Source of the DNA: Loripinus fragilis
Lineage: Eukaryota; Mollusca; Bivalvia; Lucinida; Lucinidae
Assembly (NCBI GenBank): GCA_964019695.1
Contig: OZ026520.1
Location: 24,132,130-24,196,129, forward strand
Direction: 5' to 3'
Length of the DNA: 64,000 nucleotides
Part shown: positions 47,901-59,770 of the stretch, piece by piece
Layout: the number at the start of each line of letters is the position of its first letter
Position numbering within the stretch: the first letter of the stretch is position 1
The notes under the pieces: model-generated
What the model saw: only the letters and a program-made list of their open reading frames with translations
The model's database searches: none
Told to the model about the DNA's origin: nothing
Translations under genes and position numbers: made by a program

Positions 47901-50167
47901 CATGGATAATTAGTAGGAACTTAATACAAATTGATACATCCTTTTTGCAGACAGACTGGTATCTTGATATCTATTTTAACAAGCACAGTCAGTTTTGGGA
48001 TGAAATAAAATACCCTATGACGTATAATAATTAATATACGGAATAAATCAATGTATATAATGTCTTGAAAGTTATAATATACGTTACATGATGCCGTACA
48101 AACAAAAACAAAACTAATATTTACACCAGAAACGAAGTTAGGCATAGCTTTTTTCTCTTGCTTATCAACAGAATGCTCATATATGGTGTTTAAAGGTTTT
48201 AAAATTGAATTTCATGCTGAATTAAAGAATAAACTTTTTGTTCAGGGTCATTATATTTAACAATTCATAACTCTTAAAGTATTTGTGATGCGAACAAACT
48301 GTTAGCAGCTATATAATGTTCCAATAATAGTCTTTTGGAAGATGTATTTAAAATCTGTAAGTTAACTGGGAAGCTTATCAATGAAAATCATTTAACAGAA
48401 TATCAGTGATTTTAAATAGATTAGCTTAAAATGTAACATAAATGACATTCATTGGACACATATAACTTCTATAAACATAAATATATGTAAGGAATGAAAT
48501 GTTATTGTATATTACATAAATGTTTGTCCAATTTAAATAATTCAAGTATTACCTTAACAACCTTGATTACATTTATTTGTTTAAAAAAAATAGAGGGTAA
48601 CGTAGTTAACACGCTGTAGCAGCTTAACGCCCCATCCATCAGAGAGCTAACTTGTTTCAAAAAGCTTAGCCAGGAACATACACTTATGCTAAGATCTGAT
48701 TTTAGTCACAAGGCACACACGAATTTCCAGAATTTTCTTTTTGTACGCAATGTGTTTTTTCTAGCTTATTGACGTCGAATTGACGTCAATTTCACGTAAA
48801 AATGAAATTCATATTGAATCAAATTTTCAGTCTAGTGTTTCTATAGACGTTTTGAACCATTTCAATGCAACAAACATAAAAATAAGATTGTTTTAGGTTT
48901 GTAAATAACCCCACCACAAATAAGCTCCTTGATGCAAGTTAAAAGATGGTACCCCATTGTGTGACGTCACTGTGACGTTAATACTGCAAGAAAAAATTGT
49001 AAACATCTTTTTCCTTGCACTGCATATATTTCTCTAGTTGAAAATCGATAAGAATCACTTTTACCAAAAAGTGCACACGGGAGCCCAAATTTCGACACAG
49101 GGGCCTACACTATTATGAGGAACAATTCTGTAAAACTATTTTGAATTTAGACCAGTGGTTAAGGAGGAGATGCCTTTTAAATATATTTCTTATCTGGAGC
49201 TCTGGCGGCCCTTATGTTCAGCTGAGCAGAACCATTTGTGCAGTTTTTGGTAAAGGGTATCAAGAGGAACAATTCTGTGAAATTATTTTGAACTTGGACC
49301 AGTGGTTCAGGAGGGGATGTCTTTTAAATATATTTCTTATCTAGAGCTCTTGCAGCCCCTTTGTTCAGCGGAGCAGAACCATTTATGCTGATAAGGCAAT
49401 TTTGGTAGAGGGCATTATGAGGAACAATTCTATGAATTTATTTCAAATTTGGGCCAGTGGTTCAGGAAATGTCATTTAAGAGATTTCTTATCTAGAGCTC
49501 TGGCGGCCCTCGTGGTCAGTGGAGTGGAACCATTTATGCAATTTTGAAAGAGGGCTCCTTTGGGAACATTCATGTGAAGTTATTTTCAATTTGGACCAGT
49601 GGTTCAGGAGGAGATGCCTTTTAACGATATTTCTTATCAGGAGCTCTGGTGGCCCTTTTTTCAGCAGAGCAGAACCATTTGTGCAATTTTGGTAGAGTCT
49701 ATCAAAAGGAACAATTTTGTAAAATTATTTTGAATTTGGAATTGTGGTTCAAGACGAGATGTCTTTTAAAGATATTTTTTATCTGGAGCTCTGGTGGACC
49801 TTTTGTTCAGTGGAGCAGAACTATTTGTGCAATTTTGGTAGAGGGCATTATGAGGAACAATTCCATGGATTTATTTCGAATTTGGGCCATTTGGTCAGGA
49901 GAAGATGTTGTTTAAAAGATTTCTTATCTGGAGCTCTGGCGGCCCTCGTGTTCATTGGAGCGGAACCATTTATGCAATTTTAAAAGAGGGCATCATGGGG
50001 AACATTCATGTGAAGTTATATGAAATTTGGGTCAATGGGTCAGATGTTGTTTAAAGAAAAGTTTACGAACGACGGACACACGCTGGACGCCTGACACCGG
50101 ACGCCAGACGCCGGACGAAGAGTGATCACAATACCCTACCTTGAGCCTTCGGCTCAGGTGAGCTAAA
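41918..50167. repeat. Large dispersed repeat with about 150-bp internal tandem units, split by insertions
   Basis: Begins 'agggctctatggccctgggt cgctcacctgag' and ends 'ccttgagccttcggctcagg tgagcta'. Between these, a unit of about 150 bp (ttggaccagtggttcagga, 'cttatctggagctctggcgg', 'gcagaaccatttgtgcaatt', 'gagggcattatgaggaacaa') repeats about 13 times. Two insertions split it: an unrelated segment at about 43094-43990, with a hairpin around 43515-43610, and the 5-kb element at 44103-49111. The frames of 60-137 codons here are repeat by-products. Confidence 0.75.
44103..49111. mobile_element. 5009-bp noncoding element with long TIRs, AG...CT ends, ATTAT duplication
   Basis: The left end reads AGTGTAGGCCCCTGTGT and the right end is its complement. 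Both arms stay alignable for at least 170 bp (TTTTTGGTAAAAGTG, AAAAGATGTTTACAATTTTT, AACGTCAC.GTGACGTCAC). ATTAT lies directly outside both ends (44098-44102 and 49112-49116). Sister units of the host repeat show the empty site (gggcattatgaggaac near 49845), confirming the borders. The longest frame is 79 codons. Subterminal inverted copies of a GGGGCGTTA...TGTTAACTACGTTACC motif (44571-44617 and 48595-48655) link it to the element at 13792-18756. AG...CT termini with long TIRs recall Polintons, but the size is far smaller, no polymerase or integrase is present, and the duplication is 5 rather than 6 bp. Confidence 0.8.
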
Positions 50168-50172
50168 AAGGG

Positions 50173-50330
50173 GAGCACAGTGGCTCAGTGGTAGGTTGCT
50201 TGACTTGGGCGGCGGGTTCGAGCCTCACTAGCGTCACTGCGTTGTGTCCTTGAGCAAGACACATTAATCGCTATATAACTGAGAGATTATTGATAGGATG
50301 TAAAGAATCAAATCAAACAAACAAAAATAT
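50173..50330 (+). mobile_element. tRNA-headed SINE
   Basis: The head gcacagtggctcagtggtag (A box TGGCTCAGTGG) and B box GGGTTCGAGCC are at tRNA spacing. They are followed by the body gcgttgtgtccttgagcaag and an A-rich tail (caaacaaacaaaaata). Reverse relatives lie at 21935-22075 and 26795-26960. Confidence 0.75.
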
Positions 50331-50438
50331 ATAAAAATCGTCTGTCCCGTCAAGTCCTGGCAATAGCCTATAATCTAATTTGTGTACATGTGATTTTATG
50401 AGCCTTCTATACTTCTGAGATGGCAGGGCAGTGAAGGA

Positions 50439-50573
50439 CCAGAGGCGAGTTCAATAATGCGAGTGCTCGCCGAGCGCTCGTTGATTGGTACCTATCTTTA
50501 TTCATAATGTGTAAAGCCTGACATCAGTACAACGAGCGCCCAAAGCGCTCGCATTATTGAACTTGCCTCTGGT
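50439..50573. mobile_element. MITE with CCAGAGGCGAGTTCAATAAT ends
   Basis: About 135 bp. Inverted ends of about 30 bp (ccagaggcgagttcaataat gcgag and complement) and an inner gcgctcgttg / caacgagcgc-type pair. Single copy here. Confidence 0.7.
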
Positions 50574-50579
50574 ATTGGA

Positions 50580-52062
50580 GACTGAATGAACCTGTACCCC
50601 CTCCCTCCCTCTTCAGTTGCGTTTATTGAAGTATATACGGTAACATACACCTTCATCCTTCATTTTCTTCTCTAAGACTACCAGGAATCCTTTCTATTGA
50701 ATGAACCTAAACCACATCCCTCCCATTTCAGATGCGTTTAGTGAAGTAAACACGGTAATTTACACCTTCATCCTTAATTTTCTTCCCTATATCTTCCAGG
50801 AATCCTTTCTCTTGCATGAACCTAAAGACCCTCCCTCCCTTCAGTTGCGTTTATTGAATAAAACACGGTAACCTACACCTTCATCCTTCATTTTCTTCCC
50901 TAAGACTTCCAGGAATCCTTTCTTGTGAATGGCCCTAAACCCCTCCCTCCCCTTTCAGTTGCGTTTATTGAAGTAAAAACGGTAACCTTCACCCTCATCC
51001 TTCATTTTCTTCCCTAACACTTCCAAGAATCCTTTCTCTTCAATGAACCTAAAGACCCTCCCTCCCTTCAGTTGCGTTTATTGAATAAAACACGGTAACC
51101 TACACCTTCATCCTTCATTTTCTTCCCTAGGACTTCCAGGAATCCTTTCTTGTGAATGGCCCTAAACCCCTCCCTCCCCTTTCAGTTGCGTTTATTGAAG
51201 TAAAAACGGTAACCTTCACTCTCATCCTTCATTTTCTTCCCTAACACTTCCAAGAATCCTTTCTCTTCAATGAACCTAAAGACCCTCCCTCCCTTCAGTT
51301 GCGTTTATTGAATAAAACACGGTAACCTACACCTTCATCCTTCATTTTCTTCCCTAGGACTTCCAGGAATCCTTTCTTGTGAATGGCCCTAAACCCCTCC
51401 CTCCCCTTTCAGTTGCGTTTATTGAAGTAAAAACGGTAACCTTCACCCTCATCCTTCATTTTCTTCCCTAACACTTCCAAGAATCCTTTCTCTTCAATGA
51501 ACCTAAAGACCCTCCCTCCCTTCAGTTGCGTTTATTGAATAAAACACGGTAACCTACACCTTCATCCTTCATTTTCTTCCCTAGGACTTCCAGGAATCTT
51601 TTCTCTTGAATGAACCTAAACCCTTCTCTCCCCTTCAAGTGACGTTTATTGAAGTAAACACGGTAACCTACACCTTCATCCTTGATTTTCTTCCCTAGGA
51701 CTTCCAGGAATTTTTTCTCTTGAATGAACCTAAACCCTTCTCTCCCCTTCAAGTGACGTTTATTGAAGTAAACACGGTAACCTATACCTTCATCCTTGAT
51801 TTTCTTCCCTAAGACTTACAGGAATCCTTTCTCTTGCATGAACCTCAACCCTCCCTTCCCTTCCAGGGGCGTTTATTGAAGTAAAAACGGTAACCTTCAC
51901 CCTCATCCTTCATTTTCTTCCCTAACACTTCCAAGAATCCTTTCTCTTCAATGAACCTAAAGACCCTCCCTCCCTTCAGTTGCGTTTATTGAATAAAACA
52001 CGGTAACCTACACCTTCATCCTTCATTTTCTTCCCTAAGACTTCCAGGAATCCTTTCTCTTT
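50580..52062 (-). repeat. About 115-bp tandem array derived from a coding exon end, 13 copies
   Basis: Each unit carries, on the - strand, a sequence reading KGFLEVLGKKMKDEGVGYRV followed by FNKRN and usually a stop, plus a short purine-rich spacer (agggagggaggg). The first full unit is the real end of the exon at 51976-52121. Between about 50820 and 51590 a two-unit block of about 231 bp is itself repeated with almost no change, a higher-order repeat. Two neighbouring units near 51522-51752 stay in one frame without a stop, with a 38-residue period. Confidence 0.85.
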
Positions 52063-52121
52063 TTGATCCTCCTCTTCCATCATAGCTTGGATAGATTCAA
52101 CATCAGCTGTTCCACCCAGAG
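51976..52121 (-). CDS. Last exon of an unrecognised gene
   Basis: On the - strand, acceptor ctgtattccttatttcag is followed by an exon of 48 codons and TGA (phase 1 in). It reads ALGGTADVESIQAMMEEEDQ, then KEKGFLEVLGKKMKDEGVGY and RVLFNKRN. An acidic helix-like start is followed by a basic, lysine/glycine-rich end. AATAAA lies within the last codons (FNKRN). I do not recognise the family. No upstream exon could be identified at higher coordinates; a MITE occupies 52191-52428, within the intron. The coding end of this exon is the seed of the tandem array at 50580-52062. Confidence 0.5.
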
Positions 52122-52190
52122 CTGAAATAAGGAATACAGTAAATATTCTAAAATTATGAACACTAAATCTCTTTTTGTTCTCAAATAAAT

Positions 52191-52428
52191 GAGCCGCAAC
52201 ATGAGATTTCCAACAATGTGGTATGTGCGACAAGCAAAAGCTCAGACCAGACTGGGCATACGCGCAGTCTGATCAGAGCCTTTGCTAGCCGCTTGAATAT
52301 TCTATGAATAGTAAGCTACTGACCAAACAGCATTTTGAGTTTCTAACCTTAAAAGGAGGCTACACAGGCTCGTCTAAGTCTACATATGCCAAAATACCAC
52401 ATTGCTGGAAATCACATGTCGTTGCTCA
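52191..52428. repeat. Foldback MITE, GAGCCGYGACATG family, copy 6
   Basis: Ends gagccgcaacatgagatttc and ...cacatgtcgttgctc. Confidence 0.7.
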
Positions 52429-52429
52429 A

Positions 52430-53170
52430 TGTTTCAGGGGTGATACTCACAAAATGCTTGTCAGAATAGCAAACAGGAAAGACAATAATCAGACGGATCT
52501 ACCAGAAGCCGTTTGTCAAGGACTTTTGGGCAGGCAACTAGTGTATATCAAGCCTTTAATGCTTTTAAAAGGAGATGTTACATCGCTAGTCAGGGTCTGC
52601 GCCACTGAATGTGTCTTATCATCAGCAGCAATAGTATATATTGTTCAGTGTGGGGATCTGAACGGTTTCTGACATATTAGGCGTTTTATAAACTGAATGT
52701 GCTTGAGCATGTCTACAGAGGAGCCATTGAATCTTCCGTTTTGAAATTTGAAACCTTCATTATGCATAGCTGTCATAGCTATCGTTTCAACAAATCAGAT
52801 TTAACTCAGAAATCATCTAAACAAATTTGGGCGGATTTGGACACGAGGTGCGACTTTTTGCATTTTAAAATCCTATCCATACCCCTTAAATCCTCAAATT
52901 TCATAACACTCCGTCATGTCGTTACTGAAGTCTCAGCCGGGTATTCGTGGAACGAAGAAGAAGGGAGACTTAACAAACTATATACAGAGATGGACGGAGA
53001 GATTTGTGTCATTCTGAACTAATTGACAATGCTAGGACAAGCTCACGAGATCAAACTCTTACGTGCAAGAGCTAATCATTGGGGCTTGAGGTCTAAAGGA
53101 CCTCGAACAGTATTCTATTCAATCTGCCCAAATTTCGAGAGTCTGTGGCGAGAATTTCGTGTAAATGACA
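52430..53170. other. No gene firmly supported; 107-codon frame noted
   Basis: An open frame at 52699-53022 (+) starts with ATG and has mixed composition, but no family features, no flanking splice signals that I trust, and no homologous copy here. It could be chance or a remnant. Confidence 0.25.
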
Positions 53171-53173
53171 AAT

Positions 53174-53395
53174 GAGCCACGACAATGTGGCTATTTGACA
53201 ATTGTAGACTCAGACGAGCCTGTGCAGCCTCCTTTTAAGCCTGGAAACTCCAAATGGTGTTCAGTCAGTAGCGTAACAGTCATAGAATATTCAAGAGACT
53301 AGTAAAGGCTCTGATCAGGCTGCGCGTATGCGCAGGCTGGTCTGAGCATTTGCTGGTCGCACATAACATATTGTTGAAATCTCAAGTCACGGCTC
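53174..53395. repeat. Foldback MITE, GAGCCGYGACATG family, copy 7
   Basis: Ends gagccacgacaatgtgg and ...ctcaagtcacggctc. The internal palindrome is tctgatcaggctgcgcg / cgcaggctggtctgag. Confidence 0.7.
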
Positions 53396-53707
53396 AAATG
53401 TAATTATGCTTTAATTGAAACCTGACCTTCAGTGCACCTAACAAAATAAATATAAAAGGAAACTATTGCATATTTATTCCAGGACCGTAGCGTTTAGGGG
53501 GTGGAGTATTTTTGTGACCAATTTTTTGTGTGCAAAAAGTCAAAAAAAATGTCAGTTATTCGTCTAAATATATGGTAATATAAAGTTTGCAGCATAAAAC
53601 TTGAGACAAAAGTGATGCGTTTGCATAGAATTCGGGTCTAGAATATTTCATTGTTTTTGGTAAATAAGTATGTTGTCCATAACTTTGACTATTACCTTTA
53701 AATATCA

Positions 53708-54940
53708 TTACCTGTATAAATAGGAGATGTAAACATGAACATGACGTCGCACGGAATATTTGATATAAAGGGTTGTCAGCATTCATAACATATATCAATA
53801 TCGGTATTTCAAACTGAGCGTTTTCCTAAATGGGTTAAAATGATGTATTTGCTAGAAATATGAAATAATTTGCTAAACATTCCTGCACAAATAACTCCGA
53901 AATGCAAATAAAATCAATTGTTTGTTTGAAAAGCATAGACGTGAAAGTATATAGAACTCGTGTACTACACTAGCAGTAGAATAACAAGACGGTCGATTGG
54001 TTACGCTTGTGACTCAGATGAAGTGGTTATTTTAATACGGAGGCGTGGTCACCTTCTGAAAGTGATCTTGAGTAAATATTTTTTTTATTTAAGTTCATTT
54101 CATTTTTAATGAATTCTAAACTATACATACATTATAAATATTAACTTTCTTTATACATTTGATCAGATTTTATGTAACATTCATTATTTCAGAATGTGAT
54201 GGAACGAATGCATTACAATTTTGCCTATTTTCCAATTTTCATATTGCTGAATTACAGCAAGTAACACAGAAAGGAGCAATGAGTGTCCCTATATTTGTCG
54301 CTTTGAAAGGATGTGCAGGAGCACCATGAATCACTTAACTACAGTGAGTGTTTAGCTATCCATAATGTATTTAATGAACGCACAAACTATATGGAGTTGT
54401 GCTAACCAAGACCATCACAGTGTAATTGGAAAATGTAAAATTCTGAAATATTGAATGTTACATACAAACTGATCAAATGTATAAAGAAAGATACGATTTT
54501 TAATCTATGTATAGTTTAAAATTCATAAAAAATGAAAAAAAAAAACTTAAATAAACAAAATATTTACTCAGAAGCACTTTCAGAAGGTGCCCTCGCGTCC
54601 ATATTTAAATAACCACTTCATCAGAGTCACAAGCGTAACCACTCGACCACGGCGTCGACTTGTTAATCTACTTATAGTACACGCATTCTATATACTGTCA
54701 CGTCTATACATAGAAATGTGCTTTTCAGACAAAAATGATTTTATTTGCATTTCGGAGTTATTTGTGCAGGAAAGTTTAGTAATTATTTCATATTTCTAGC
54801 AAATACATCATTTTAACCCATTTAGGAAAACGCTCAGTTTGAAGTACTGATATTGATATATGTTATGAATGCTGACAACCCTTATATCAACTTTTCCGTG
54901 TGATGTCATGTTCATGTTTACATCTCCTATTTATACTGTG
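53708..54940. mobile_element. Long inverted repeat (arms about 480 bp)
   Basis: The left arm starts gtataaataggagatgtaaa, and the right arm ends with its complement (ctcctatttatac). The arms stay highly similar past 'ggttgtcagcattcataaca' and 'cgttttcctaaatgggttaa', out to 'tttatacatttgatcaga'. The loop is about 270 bp. No coding content. The target duplication was not resolved. Confidence 0.75.
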
Positions 54941-55029
54941 GATTCAAAGAAACATGAGAATCGTTGTAAACAAAAAATATAAACTAATCCAGGTAATTTA
55001 TACAGGTGTTTATCATTTACTCAGTTTGA

Positions 55030-55106
55030 AACGTTATTTTTCGCATCCTGAAGAATAAATACTTAAGTCTTCCTTAACTTTAAGGAGGCATTGTTATTCC
55101 GGGCCC
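55030..55106. repeat. Half copy of the GGGCCCGGAATTACAATG MITE
   Basis: Matches the right half of 25495-25742 (ttccttaactttaaggaggc, attgttattccgggccc). Confidence 0.7.
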
Positions 55107-55119
55107 TGTTCTGTTTATA

Positions 55120-55907
55120 TACTCAGCAAAAAAAGTTAAGGTAATTGTGTTTGAGGGACTATGACAAAACATCTAAAACATTTAAAGACATTTGAATTTC
55201 CCAGTACCATACAGTGTCCATTTTTCTTTAAATGGATGCTTTATTTGGATTTGTAGAACCTATAGCGGCTTAAAAATCAATGTCAAAGTTGAATTGTTGG
55301 CAAAATTTCAATATTCGGATAAAACATGCCTTTCCTGTGCCAGTACTGGGGCCTAGCCAGAACACAGCTCGCCAGAATCAAAACAATGTTGTTCGAATTG
55401 ACTGGCCAGTGCGTTCATCTGACATGTCTACAATTTAACATATGAAGAACATTTAGACAGAGGGCCCGACGCATAATGCTGGCACAAAAAAAAACCTGCA
55501 GGCTCTCAATGCGGCGTCACAGGAGGAATCGAGGCTGGTCCCTAGGTACCAATCACCAGAATTATTCAAAATCAGTGCAAGCTGACGGGGACACACTCGT
55601 TACTGAAGGCATTCTATCTCGTTAATTTCATGTGGCACTCAAAGGAATTGCATTTCAAATTTTGAACACTTACAGCTTATTCATGTGTTTTGCGTTTAAA
55701 GAGGGAATACTATGGGGACACTTTTAAGCGAAAAATGACTTTGACCCCTAGGCTACTTGACACATTGCCACAACAAGGGTATGAGAGCTAGCAAACTAAC
55801 CATGAAATGTATCTAAACTTATAAATAAAAATTGAATAATTGTTTGTTTTGGTGTTCTTTGGTTCCATGGTTTTCTGAGATTTCCTTAACTTTTTTTTTG
55901 TTGAGTA
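55120..55907. mobile_element. Tc1/mariner-like TIR element, about 790 bp, decayed
   Basis: The ends are TACTCAGCAAAAAAAGTTAA and the complement of TACTCAACAAAAAAAAAGTT, with TA outside each. Internal sequence around 55440-55620 has a coding-like look with stops and may be a transposase remnant, but no catalytic motif is visible. Confidence 0.6.
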
Positions 55908-55909
55908 TA

Positions 55910-57030
55910 TTTCAACCAGCATGATCTGTTCACTGAGGTGTATCATAACAACAGACTGTATACATGCCATTGTAAATGAGTATTAAGCTACAGGATTGCG
56001 CAAAATTGGTGACTAATGAGTTTTTATAATAATTTCTTTTGGGGCATTTTGACATCATTCCCCCCTTTGATCAAGCATTCCGTTTTATATGATGTGTGTA
56101 ATCATGGTAATATAAAACTACAACTGTATGCAAAAGGATCAGCTTGATCAATGGGGGAAAGCACCACCAAAACTTTTTTTCTATTTCCTATATTAAATAG
56201 CAGCACAGAGTTTTAAATCGGTACTTGTCCAATGTGAAAATACTTTTTGCGGATAATTCAAGGGGTTAACCAAGTACCTTTTCCACAGAAAAAATATCAT
56301 TTTCTTTGAAACTTTTATCTGGCTATTTTATGGACAATTCTTCATTAAGACTGTTCGGGTCCTTTTAACCTGAACCTCCATCTGAGTCCCTACAATGTGT
56401 GTCTGTGGGAGGTGATGGTGGGTTGGTGTATGCGCGCGCACAGCGGAGGCTCTAACGAGACTGTGCAGGTCTCATCATTTTTTAAAAAGAAATTCAGGCC
56501 ATCTTGGCCATTAGTATATTGTTACTTATAGTGTAGATGAAAAGTTATTGCCACTGACACTGTCTTTGGTGCATGATAGTAACCGACGGATAGAACCCTT
56601 GCCAAAGATACATTGTTGCAATTGGTGCCCCAACACCTGGATCAATGAATTTTTGTCAGAGTATGTCCAGGTCCAACTGACAGAAAATGTTCTGACAATA
56701 ATTATTTTAGTCTTCAACTTACTTAACAGAGGTAGTCCAGTGTTTTATTTCAAAGGAAAACTATAATTTTCCAAGCTTCTTAGGGGGTCTAACACTTTCG
56801 AGTGGGGGGGGGGGAGGCATCTTTTCCCCAGGGGTTAAATTGCTAATTCCAATGTAAACCTACAGAGCTTCGGGACCCCATGAGCAACACCCCTACCCCT
56901 CTGGATCCGCGTGAATGTGCAATTAATCCGTCGGTATATAATAGTTGGAAAAACAGTTGTCATTAATGTGCAAAGGCAATGGAATCTAGGTACTTACGAC
57001 CAGCTATGAATGAGTGTCTCTCGGGAACGT
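55910..57030. other. No gene recognised
   Basis: Short frames at 56526-56766 on both strands lack content. 56763-56912 ends in 'ccctctggatccgcg', resembling the right end of the GCGGATCCAGA MITEs. Confidence 0.4.
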
Positions 57031-57031
57031 G

Positions 57032-58222
57032 TAACAGAATAACATAGTGCTCTGGCTTGTGTATGTGCTGCATGTACCCTGAAATAACAAGTATAACATA
57101 GTGCTCTGGCTTGTGAATGTGCTGCATGTACCCTGAAATTACAAGTATAACATAGTGCTCTGGCTTGTGAACGTGCTGCATGTACCCTGAAATTACAAGA
57201 ATAACAAAGTGCTCTTGTTTGTGAATGTGCTGCATGTACCCTGAAATAACAAGTATAACATAGTGCTCTGGCTTGTGAATGTGCTGCATGTACCCTGAAA
57301 TAACAAGTATAACATAGTGTTCTGGCTTGTGTATGTGCTGCATGTACCCTGAAATAACAAGAATTGCATAGTGCTCTGTCTTGTGAATGCGCTGAATGTG
57401 CCCTGAAATAACAAGAATAACATAGTGTTCAGGCTTGTGTATGTGCTGCATGTACCCTGAAATAACAAGAAAAACATAGTGTTCTGGCTTGTGAATGTGC
57501 TGCATGTACCCTGAAATAACAAGAATAGCATAGTGCTCTGGTTTGTGAATGTGCTGAATGTGTCCTGAAATAACAAGGAAAGGATAGTGCCCTGGTTTGT
57601 GATTGTGCTGCATGTACCCTGAAATAACAAGAAAAGCATAGTGCTCTGGTTTGCGAATGCGCTGCATGTGCCCTGAAATAACAAGAATAGCATAGTGCTC
57701 TGGTTTGTGAATGCGTTGCATGTGCCCTGAAATAACAAGGATAACATTGTGCTCTGTCTTGTGAATGTTTTGTATAGACCCTGAAATAAAAGAATAAGAC
57801 AGTGCTTTGGCTTGTGAATGTGCTGCATGTGCCCTGAAATAACAAGGATAACATTGTGCTCTGTCTTGTGAATGTGTTGTATAGACCCTGAAATAAAAGA
57901 ATAAGACAGTGCTTTGGCTTGTGAATGTGCTGCATGTACCCTTCAATAACAGAATAACACAGTGCTCTGGTTTGAAAATGCGTTGCATGTACCCTCAAAT
58001 GACAAGAATAACATAGTGCTCCATTTTGTGAATGCGCTGCATGTACCCTGAAATAACAAGAATAACATAGTGCTCTGGTTTGTGAATGTGCTGCATGTGC
58101 CCTTGAATAATAAGAATAACATAGTGCTCTGGTTTGTGAATGCGCTGCATATGTCCTGAAATAACAAGAATGGCATAGTGCTCTGGTTTGTGAATGCGCT
58201 GCATGTGCCCTGAAATAACAAG
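57032..58222. repeat. 54-bp minisatellite, left block (about 22 copies)
   Basis: The unit is 54 bp: ccctgaaataacaagaataa, catagtgctctggtttgtga, atgtgctgcatgta. Because 54 is divisible by three and the unit has few stops on the - strand, all three - frames stay open over long stretches (for example a repeated QHIHKPEHYVILVISGYM). The array is not judged to be coding. A variant pair (tgttgtatagaccctgaaa, 'aagacagtgctttggcttg') forms a higher-order repeat near 57735-57950. Confidence 0.92.
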
Positions 58223-59770
58223 ATACAAGATACAATTATTTATTAGAAAATCCATAAAGGATATCAGAAATACAATAGAGTAAAGACAATGAACAAGAAA
58301 GAGAAAAAAGAATGAAAAACTAATATGCAAGACTAGATTAGTCTTGTGATCCATTGGAGACAACCAAATTCCTTTTTATCAATATATATTATAATTATTC
58401 TAAGATGCATGAAGGGCAAATATGTAGCCTAACAGTCAGCAAAGCAGTAAAAGCAAAATCATCAATTCCTAAGGGAAAAACATATTGTGACAAAACTAGC
58501 AATATCTTTAAATACAGATTCGTCTTCATTACTCAAAAGCCATTGGAATTTAGACATATAAGACTGAGATGCAAAATTTGTATTGTTGTTTAAATGATTA
58601 GTGTTCTTAATTCTATGATAAGCATACTTTGGACAACCCAACAAAAAATGACTCTCGTCTTCAACTGCATTCATTACACATTGTTTGCAAAGCCTCTCTG
58701 CAATAGGAGTTTTTGGGGTAGTATATCTACCATACTCAATAAGTAATTTATGACAGCTGGTTCTAAAACGAGCCAAATTGCTGCGATCTGAATCATTGGA
58801 AACATGTGTTAGATACTTTTCAAACATGAATATTGATTTAATTTTCTGTATGTTCTCAACTTTTCACTTTTATGCAGCTCTACAGACCAGTATTTAACAA
58901 ATTTTGACTGCAATGACTTTTTGAGATCAGTTAAGTGCCGTCTTGTCATAGCTTGAGGATTATTGAAAAATCTTAAGAGGTTACAGTCTTTCAATATCAT
59001 GTATACACAGCTTAACCAACAGTCTTTCTTATTTTGAAACATGACGTGATTATCCTGCAATGCATCTTTTATTAATCTATTAGATTCAGCATCTTTATTA
59101 ATGTACAGCCAGTACTTAATAATGGCCAATACTGTATCTATATACAAATGATACCGGCCGAGCTCACCGTATGTTGCAATATTAGACGTCCTCTTGCCAA
59201 CTCCTAGTACATATTTACACATATGAATGTTCATTTTTTCTAAGGGTGAACTAACGTACATATCATGCAATGTTTTCTCCTTCGACTTACATAACTTATT
59301 ACTATAAAAGAACCCGACCACTTCGGTACCGTACATTAAAACAGGCTTCACTGTATGGTCAAACACGAAAAGAAATTGCTCAGCACTGCATTTAGCATGT
59401 TTAAACAAACTTGTTAGCTTAAAAAAGGCTTTTTGACCCCTGTGATACAAGTCATTTAAAGCTTTTGTAAATGAGCCATTTAAGCTAAAGATAATACCCA
59501 AATATTTGTATTCTCTGACACATTCTAATGCAATGTTGTTTATGGTAAAAGGGAAAACAAAAAATTTACTTGATTTACTGAAAACCATGACTTTTGATTT
59601 ATTATAATTTATATCGAGACCCCATGTAGAGCAAAATTTACCGACAACATTAAGACAATTCTGTAGACCCGATGCTGACTCTGATAAAATAATAAGATCA
59701 TCGGCATATAATAAGCAGTTAATTCTGTGTTCGCCTAGTAAAACTGGCATGCATGTTTCATCAAAACATT
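58223..59770 (-). mobile_element. 5'-truncated non-LTR retrotransposon in the minisatellite, TSD TAACAAG
   Basis: The 1548-bp insertion interrupts the 54-bp array. TAACAAG is present at both borders (58216-58222 and 59771-59777). Reading on the - strand, it begins inside the reverse transcriptase gene, as expected for a 5'-truncated copy. It ends with two TTGTATC repeats, the kind of short tandem tail seen in CR1-like and related LINEs rather than a poly-A tail. The array phase continues across the site. Confidence 0.88.
58462..59770 (-). pseudogene. LINE reverse transcriptase C-terminal half, frameshifted
   Basis: The frame from 59770 to 58809 contains the catalytic core motif CLLYADDLIILSES (YADD at 59697-59708), then WGLDINYNKSKVMVFS (the following reverse transcriptase block) and YKYLGIIFSLNGSF, the thumb-region signature of non-LTR elements. 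The coding then shifts by one base near 58827 and continues to 58462 with a zinc-knuckle-like CKQC...ESHFLLGC (C-x2-C-x9-H-x4-C), typical of the C-terminus of CR1/Jockey-type ORF2 proteins. The endonuclease and fingers are missing because of the 5' truncation, so the copy is dead. Confidence 0.88.

Noticed and set aside
52699..53022. 107-codon frame as a gene or exon
   Set aside because: No family features, no convincing splice sites or promoter, and length within chance for this much sequence.
56963..58235. Frames of 341, 268 and 211 codons on the - strand
   Set aside because: They are different frames of the same 54-bp tandem repeat, switch frame with unit-length changes, and have no start context, splice sites or family signal.
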